From assembly GCF_001514115.1 (NCBI RefSeq), contig NZ_KQ948458.1:352497-416496 (forward strand): a stretch of 64,000 nucleotides of DNA, read 5' to 3'. Origin of the DNA: Streptomyces olivochromogenes. GTDB lineage: Bacteria > Actinomycetota > Actinomycetes > Streptomycetales > Streptomycetaceae. The number at the start of each line of letters is the position of its first letter. The first letter of the stretch is position 1. Below are positions 60,461 through 64,000 of the stretch, one piece after another. Position numbers and translations under genes: made by a program. The notes under the pieces are model-generated. The model was not told the origin of the DNA, searched no databases, and saw only the letters and a list, made by a program, of their open reading frames with translations.

Positions 60461-60589
60461 TCACCAGAAGCAGACGATCGCGTAGCCGCAGCCGGCGAAG
60501 TCGTTGCAGCTTCCGACGCCGAGGCACTTCGTGAGCTCCTCGAAGTCGCCGACTTCCTGGAGCATGGGGGGTTCGTAGATCGCGGACAT
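60461..60589 (-). CDS. mslA: Lasso peptide precursor, siamycin I / MS-271 type
   Basis: 42 codons plus stop, too short for usual gene finding. ATG 60589 has GGGAGGA 8 bp upstream. Leader (21 residues): MSAIYEPPMLQEVGDF, then EELTK, which fits the Y-x2-P-x-L-x3-G-x5-T-x rule, the Thr at -2 included. Core (21 residues): ring CLGVGSCND and tail FAGCGYAIVCFW. Cys1 amine is joined to Asp9; Cys1-Cys13 and Cys7-Cys19 form disulfides, making a class I lasso peptide. From memory the core equals siamycin I (MS-271), whose last Trp is D-configured. Siamycin II and aborycin differ at position 4 and/or 17. Confidence 0.96.
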   Translation of the reverse strand: MSAIYEPPMLQEVGDFEELTKCLGVGSCNDFAGCGYAIVCFW

Positions 60590-60614
60590 GGGGGTCCTCC
60601 CGTATCGGATCGGT

Positions 60615-60636
60615 CAGGCCGACCTTGTTCGGCCTG
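60615..60636. promoter_or_regulatory. Hairpin in the precursor's 5' leader
   Basis: CAGGCCGA (60615-60622) and TCGGCCTG (60629-60636), 8-bp stem, 6-nt loop, 26 bp before the start codon of the precursor gene. It may stabilise the mRNA. Confidence 0.45.
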
Positions 60637-60665
60637 TGATCTGTCACGGAAGTTACGTGGCGGAA

Positions 60666-60721
60666 TGTCCCACCGGCATGGGGCAGTTGTCCCACGCCGG
60701 TCCTGTCAGCTGTCCCACCGG
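60666..60721. promoter_or_regulatory. Three TGTCCCAC repeats upstream of the precursor gene
   Basis: TGTCCCACCGG (60666-60676), TGTCCCACGCCGG (60688-60700) and TGTCCCACCGG (60711-60721), start-to-start spacing 22 and 23 bp, that is two helical turns. The nearest copy is 77 bp before the precursor start and the farthest overlaps the end of the permease gene. Likely activator sites, best candidate binder being the LuxR-type response regulator. Confidence 0.65.
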
Positions 60722-61458
60722 CGCTGGCGCACCCAGCCCCAGCCGAGGGCGGCGACGGTCCAGGCCAGCAGCACCGTGAAGCCGAAGGCGGTGTGCGGGG
60801 AGCGGACGGTGAGCAGTTCGTTTCCCGCCTGGTCGGGGAAGTACCGGGCCATCTCCTTGGTCGCCCCGATGAGGGACAGGATGTGCGTCCCGGCGAGCAC
60901 CATCGGCAGCAGTACGGCCAGCGGTACGACGGCGTTGCGGGCGATCGCCGCGATACCGGCCGCGAACAGGCACATCAGGGTCAGATAGACGACCGCCCCG
61001 GCCAGGGCGCGCGGGACACCGCTCGCGCCGAGCGAGGAACCGTGGGACCCGAGGGCCGCCTGCGTGGCCAGATAGCCGAGGACGGTGACGGGGACGGACA
61101 CGGCGACCGCCGCCAGGGCGGTGACGGCCGTCTTCGCCACGTAGAGCCGTCCGCGCCGGGGTACGGCGAGCAGCGAGACACGGATCATGCCGGACGTGTA
61201 CTCGCTGGTGACGACGAGCACGCCGAACACGATCAGCGCCAACTGGCCGTAGAGGATGCCGTCGAGACCGGCCTGTTCCGGGGTGAAGTCGGAACGCAGG
61301 CTCGGGTTGTCGGACTCCAGCGCGTTCTTCGCGGACCAGCCGTCGAGGGCGGCGATGAGAACGCTGACCGCGGCGAACAGCAGCAGCGAGATCCGGGTGC
61401 CGCGGATGCCGCGCAGCTTGGTGGTCTCGGCGCGGACGGCCGCGAGGGTCTCAGACAT
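60706..61458 (-). CDS. ABC transporter permease
   Basis: 250 residues from ATG 61458. Six membrane helices, ABC-2-like, starting AAVRAETTKLRGIRGTRISLLLFAAVSVLIAAL and with VTSEYTSGMIRVSLLAVPRRGRLYVAK, the usual block of actinobacterial export permeases. Overlaps the ATPase gene by 8 bp. Upstream of the lasso precursor on the same strand; possibly a self-resistance or second export system. Confidence 0.88.
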   Translation of the reverse strand: MSETLAAVRAETTKLRGIRGTRISLLLFAAVSVLIAALDGWSAKNALESDNPSLRSDFTPEQAGLDGILYGQLALIVFGVLVVTSEYTSGMIRVSLLAVPRRGRLYVAKTAVTALAAVAVSVPVTVLGYLATQAALGSHGSSLGASGVPRALAGAVVYLTLMCLFAAGIAAIARNAVVPLAVLLPMVLAGTHILSLIGATKEMARYFPDQAGNELLTVRSPHTAFGFTVLLAWTVAALGWGWVRQRRWDS

Positions 61459-62374
61459 GCGTGTTCCTGCCTTCCTGGCCGGGGACCCGTTGGCCTTCTC
61501 CGATGACGTCGAGGAAGGTCTCCTCCAACGAACCGGCGTGGGTGCCGAGTTCGTCGAGCGGGAAGCCGCCCGCCGCGGCGATCCGGCTGACGTCCGCGGC
61601 CGCCATGCCCACGACGTCCAGGCCGCCGCCGGGGACACGGGTCACGGTGGCGCCGCCGCCTTCCAACTCCCTGCCGAGCCGGTCGGGTTCGGGGGTGCGG
61701 ACGCGGACGTAGGACCGTCCGTGGCGCTCGATGAAGTCCGACATCCCGGTGTCCGCGAGGAGCCGGCCCCGGCTGATGACGACCAGGTGATCGGCGACCA
61801 GGGCCATCTCGGTCATCAGATGGCTGGAGATGAGGACGGTACGGCCCTCGGCGGCCATCGAGCGCAGCAGCTCGCGCAGCCAGCGGATGCCCTCGGTGTC
61901 CAGGCCGTTGACCGGTTCGTCGAGCACCAGCACGGGCGGGTCGCCGAGGAGCGCGGCGGCCAGGCCCAGCCGCTGGCCCATGCCGAGGGAGAAGGTGCCG
62001 GTCCGGCGCCGGGCCGCGTCCGTGAGCCCGACCGCCTCCAGGACCTCGGCGACCCGGCCGGTGGCGATCCGGTTGCTCTGGGCGAGCCAGCGCAGATGGT
62101 CGCGCGCGGTCAGGCCGCGGTGCGGGGCCGAGGTCTCCAGCAGGGCGCCGATGTGGCGCAGGGGGTAGGCCAGGTCGCCGTAGGCGTGCCCGTCGATCCG
62201 CGCGGTTCCGGTGTCGGGGCGGGTCAGGCCCAGCATCATCCGCAGGGTGGTCGACTTCCCGGCGCCGTTGGGGCCGAGGAAGCCGGTGACGGCTCCGGGC
62301 CGCACCGTGAAGGTCAGGCCGTCCACGACGGTGGCCGGCCCGTACCGCTTGGTCAGGTTCTGGACGTCAATCAC
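61451..62374 (-). CDS. ABC transporter ATP-binding protein
   Basis: 307 residues from GTG 62374. Walker A GPNGAGKST, signature FSLGMGQRLGLAAAL, Walker B VLVLDEPVNGLD, H-loop ISSHLMTEMA: a complete BcrA-type export ATPase. No ribosome binding site is visible, so the mRNA may be leaderless. Pairs with the permease that overlaps it. BcrA-like pumps often protect against cell-wall-active peptides, which fits the lipid II-binding activity reported for siamycins. Confidence 0.9.
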   Translation of the reverse strand: MIDVQNLTKRYGPATVVDGLTFTVRPGAVTGFLGPNGAGKSTTLRMMLGLTRPDTGTARIDGHAYGDLAYPLRHIGALLETSAPHRGLTARDHLRWLAQSNRIATGRVAEVLEAVGLTDAARRRTGTFSLGMGQRLGLAAALLGDPPVLVLDEPVNGLDTEGIRWLRELLRSMAAEGRTVLISSHLMTEMALVADHLVVISRGRLLADTGMSDFIERHGRSYVRVRTPEPDRLGRELEGGGATVTRVPGGGLDVVGMAAADVSRIAAAGGFPLDELGTHAGSLEETFLDVIGEGQRVPGQEGRNTHV

Positions 62375-62520
62375 GCCACGAGTCTGGCCGCGGCGGCCGC
62401 AGCGCACATCGGACCGGGGTCGGGACGGTGCGGGCCGGTTCCGCGGACCGGACCCATACCGGGGTATGAGACCGTTTCAGCCATATGCGGTGGGCGGGAC
62501 GTAGGGCGGTTGGCGTGGCA

Positions 62521-63654
62521 CTAGTACGGCAGTGTCGCGAGGATCCCGAAGCCCGCGCCGGGGCGGGGGCCCGCCGTGAGGGTCCCACCGTGCGCGACGG
62601 CCCGTTCCCTCATCCCGACGAGCCCCATCTCGCCGCCGGGCACGGTCGGCCGGTGCCCGGCTCCGGGGCCGTCGTCGGTGACGCCGATCGTCAGCACCCC
62701 GTCCTGCGCGGTGACGCTGACCAGGCAGCGGGTCGGGGCAGCGTGTTTGACGACGTTGGTCAGCGCCTCCTGGACGATCCGGAACGCGGTCAGCGCGACT
62801 CCGTCGGGTGGTTCCTCCGCGCAGTCGGAGCGCAGGTCGACGCTGACGCCCGCCGCCTCGGCCGTACGGACCAGGGAGGGCAGGTCCGACAGTCCGGGGA
62901 CCGGCTGGAGGTCCTGCTGCTGGTCGACGTGTTCCCGGCGCAGCACCTTGAGGGTGGCCCGCATGTCGCGCAGCGCCCTGCGGCTGATGTCCTCGATGAC
63001 GGTGAGGGCCTCTCTGGCCTCCTCGGGGTGGGTGGCGATGACGTGGTTGGCGACCCCGGCCTTGATCGCGATCAGGCCCACGCTGTGGGTGACGACGTCG
63101 TGGATGTCCCGGGCGATCCGCATGCGTTCTTCGACCTTGGCCTGCTCGGCCGCCTGCATGATGGTCCGCCGCAGGCTCTCGCGTCGCTCCCGTACGGCCG
63201 TCCCCGCGGCCCACGTCGCCCCCAGCACCAAGAGCCCGAACAGCAGTTGCACCGCCAGGGTGCCGCCCGTGTAGTGCTGCCCGCCCGTCACCGTCAGCAG
63301 GGCCGCGCCCGCCGTGCTCGCCCCGCCGACGATCACGGCCGACCGCCCCAGTTGTCGTCGCCGTGTCGTCGCGACCAGGTACAGGGCGTAGGCCGCGGAG
63401 AGGAAGACGGCAGGGCCGAGACCGGCGGCCAGCGCCACGCAGGACGCGGTGAGGACGATCGCGAACACCGGGACGGGCCACAGCCGCCGTACAGCGAGCG
63501 GCAGCGCGGTGGCGAGCGAGAGCAGCGATACCGCGAGCCCACCGGGCGCGCCGCCGCTGTCGGGCCGTACCAGCGTCAGTTGGGGAAGCAGGGCGAACCC
63601 GAGGGCCGCCGCCCCGTCGAGGAGGATCAGGCGTCGGCGCGAGACATCTCCCAT
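62521..63654 (-). CDS. NarL-type sensor histidine kinase
   Basis: 377 residues. Membrane helices in the first 150 residues (about five), then the HisKA_3 segment VEERMRIARDIHDVVTHSVGL with the phospho-accepting His, and an HATPase domain (FRIVQEALTNVVKHA, TDDGPGAGHR, GLVGMRERAVAHGGTL). No partner gene adjoins on the same strand; the likely partner is the response regulator at 52629-53303 on the far side of the lasso operon. Confidence 0.92.
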   Translation of the reverse strand: MGDVSRRRLILLDGAAALGFALLPQLTLVRPDSGGAPGGLAVSLLSLATALPLAVRRLWPVPVFAIVLTASCVALAAGLGPAVFLSAAYALYLVATTRRRQLGRSAVIVGGASTAGAALLTVTGGQHYTGGTLAVQLLFGLLVLGATWAAGTAVRERRESLRRTIMQAAEQAKVEERMRIARDIHDVVTHSVGLIAIKAGVANHVIATHPEEAREALTVIEDISRRALRDMRATLKVLRREHVDQQQDLQPVPGLSDLPSLVRTAEAAGVSVDLRSDCAEEPPDGVALTAFRIVQEALTNVVKHAAPTRCLVSVTAQDGVLTIGVTDDGPGAGHRPTVPGGEMGLVGMRERAVAHGGTLTAGPRPGAGFGILATLPY

Positions 63655-63804
63655 GTCCCGAACCTATGCGCCTGATCAGCCGGACGTCCAACGCGGCCGG
63701 AACAGGACCATGACCGCTCAAGTCGGTGCGGTCCGTCCGTTTCGTCTGCTTAGGCTGTCACCGTCTTTGCGGGCGTTCAACGCTTACCACGGGGGTGCAA
63801 AGCT
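63655..63804. promoter_or_regulatory. Divergent promoter region, kinase and receiver-like gene
   Basis: 150 bp between divergent starts. The T-rich CCGTTTCGTCTGCTTAGGCT at about 63737-63756 could hold a plus-strand promoter (TAGGCT as the -10-like box). No repeats. Confidence 0.3.
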
Positions 63805-64000
63805 ATGCGGATCAACCTGTTCATCCTCAGTGAGGACCCGGTGTCCCTGGCCGGACTCGAGGCGATCGTCGAACAGGACGACAGCGTCAACCTCATCGGC
63901 ACGGCGGTCGACGAGTCCCACGGCCTTCGATGTCTGGAGAACAACCCGCTCCGCCCGGACGTCGTGCTTCTCGGTGAGCCACCGTCAAAACGCGCCATAT
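63805..64000 (+). CDS. Response-regulator receiver-like protein, 3' end outside window
   Basis: 65 residues visible. MRINLFILSEDPVSLAGLEAIVEQDDSVNLIGTA resembles the first strands and helix of a NarL receiver, and PDVVLLGEP follows. However, the acidic pair D-D is S-E-D and the phospho-acceptor Asp position reads L-G-E, so it may be an atypical, phosphorylation-independent regulator. Cut by the window end. Confidence 0.7.
   Translation, partial: MRINLFILSEDPVSLAGLEAIVEQDDSVNLIGTAVDESHGLRCLENNPLRPDVVLLGEPPSKRAI

Noticed and set aside
1..64000. CRISPR arrays, tRNA, rRNA and prophage genes
   Set aside because: I looked for regularly spaced repeats with unique spacers, tRNA T-loop and acceptor pairs, and phage structural genes and found none; the tandem repeats listed have no spacers.

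Overview
The window is very GC-rich, codes densely on both strands, uses GTG and TTG starts behind GGAGG-type ribosome binding sites, and carries Streptomyces hallmarks: fbiC for coenzyme F420, an XRE-DUF5753/DUF397 pair, GPP34, DUF6230/DUF6114 and DUF6928 proteins, a sedolisin, a BBE-type FAD oxidase, and the common intergenic repeat with core GCGCAGTTCCCCGCGCCCC. I read it as a Streptomyces chromosome segment. No rRNA, tRNA or CRISPR array was found.

Layout. 1-6.0 kb: truncated alpha/beta hydrolase, two short-chain dehydrogenases with a TetR regulator, a small membrane protein, an HxlR regulator, and a YhgE-like membrane protein divergent from its own TetR regulator. 6.1-15.0 kb: Tat-exported PHP metallohydrolase, fbiC, an L,D-transpeptidase-like protein without its catalytic Cys, a P-loop/TPR protein, and an ADP-ribosylglycohydrolase-like protein without its metal ligands. 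15.3-21.7 kb: sodium:solute symporter, SDR, EthD-like protein, DUF397/XRE pair, GPP34 protein. 21.9-27.0 kb: D-Ala-D-Ala carboxypeptidase and a polytopic membrane protein, both with long repeat-built disordered N-termini. 27.3-36.4 kb: frameshifted MerR gene, glutathione peroxidase, SMP-30 protein, ArsR-like regulator divergent from an MFS transporter, RTX-repeat protein, GntR regulator, rhomboid protease, acyltransferase. 36.6-43.2 kb: sedolisin, FAD oxidase, and a TetR-controlled pair of tautomerase-like genes next to the wreck of a pyruvate/indolepyruvate decarboxylase gene. 43.3-52.5 kb: an accessory stretch with DUF families, Ser/Gly repeat protein, GNAT acetyltransferase, IS5-type transposase remnant and unrecognised genes.

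The main system lies at 52.6-63.7 kb: a class I lasso peptide cluster on the minus strand. An unannotated 42-codon gene at 60461-60589 encodes a 21-residue leader and a 21-residue core identical, as I recall it, to siamycin I / MS-271. Downstream, each gene overlapping the next by 4 bp, come lasso cyclase (C), RRE protein (B1), leader protease (B2), ABC exporter ATPase and permease, a MauE/DoxX-like membrane protein, a DsbA-like thioredoxin protein, and a CapA-family protein corresponding to MslH, the epimerase that makes the C-terminal D-Trp of MS-271. A LuxR-type response regulator ends the cluster and a sensor kinase lies on the other side with a second ABC pair between it and the precursor. 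The leader is bound by B1, cut by B2, the core is closed by C (Cys1 to Asp9), two disulfides are formed (DsbA/MauE pair), the last residue is epimerised, and the product is exported. Three TGTCCCAC repeats at 22-23 bp spacing precede the precursor gene, and a 13-bp hairpin separates it from the cyclase gene.

A second small regulon is visible at 39.9-41.3 kb, where four copies of a TATAACG-N2-CGTTATA-type palindrome flank a TetR gene and two tautomerase-superfamily genes.
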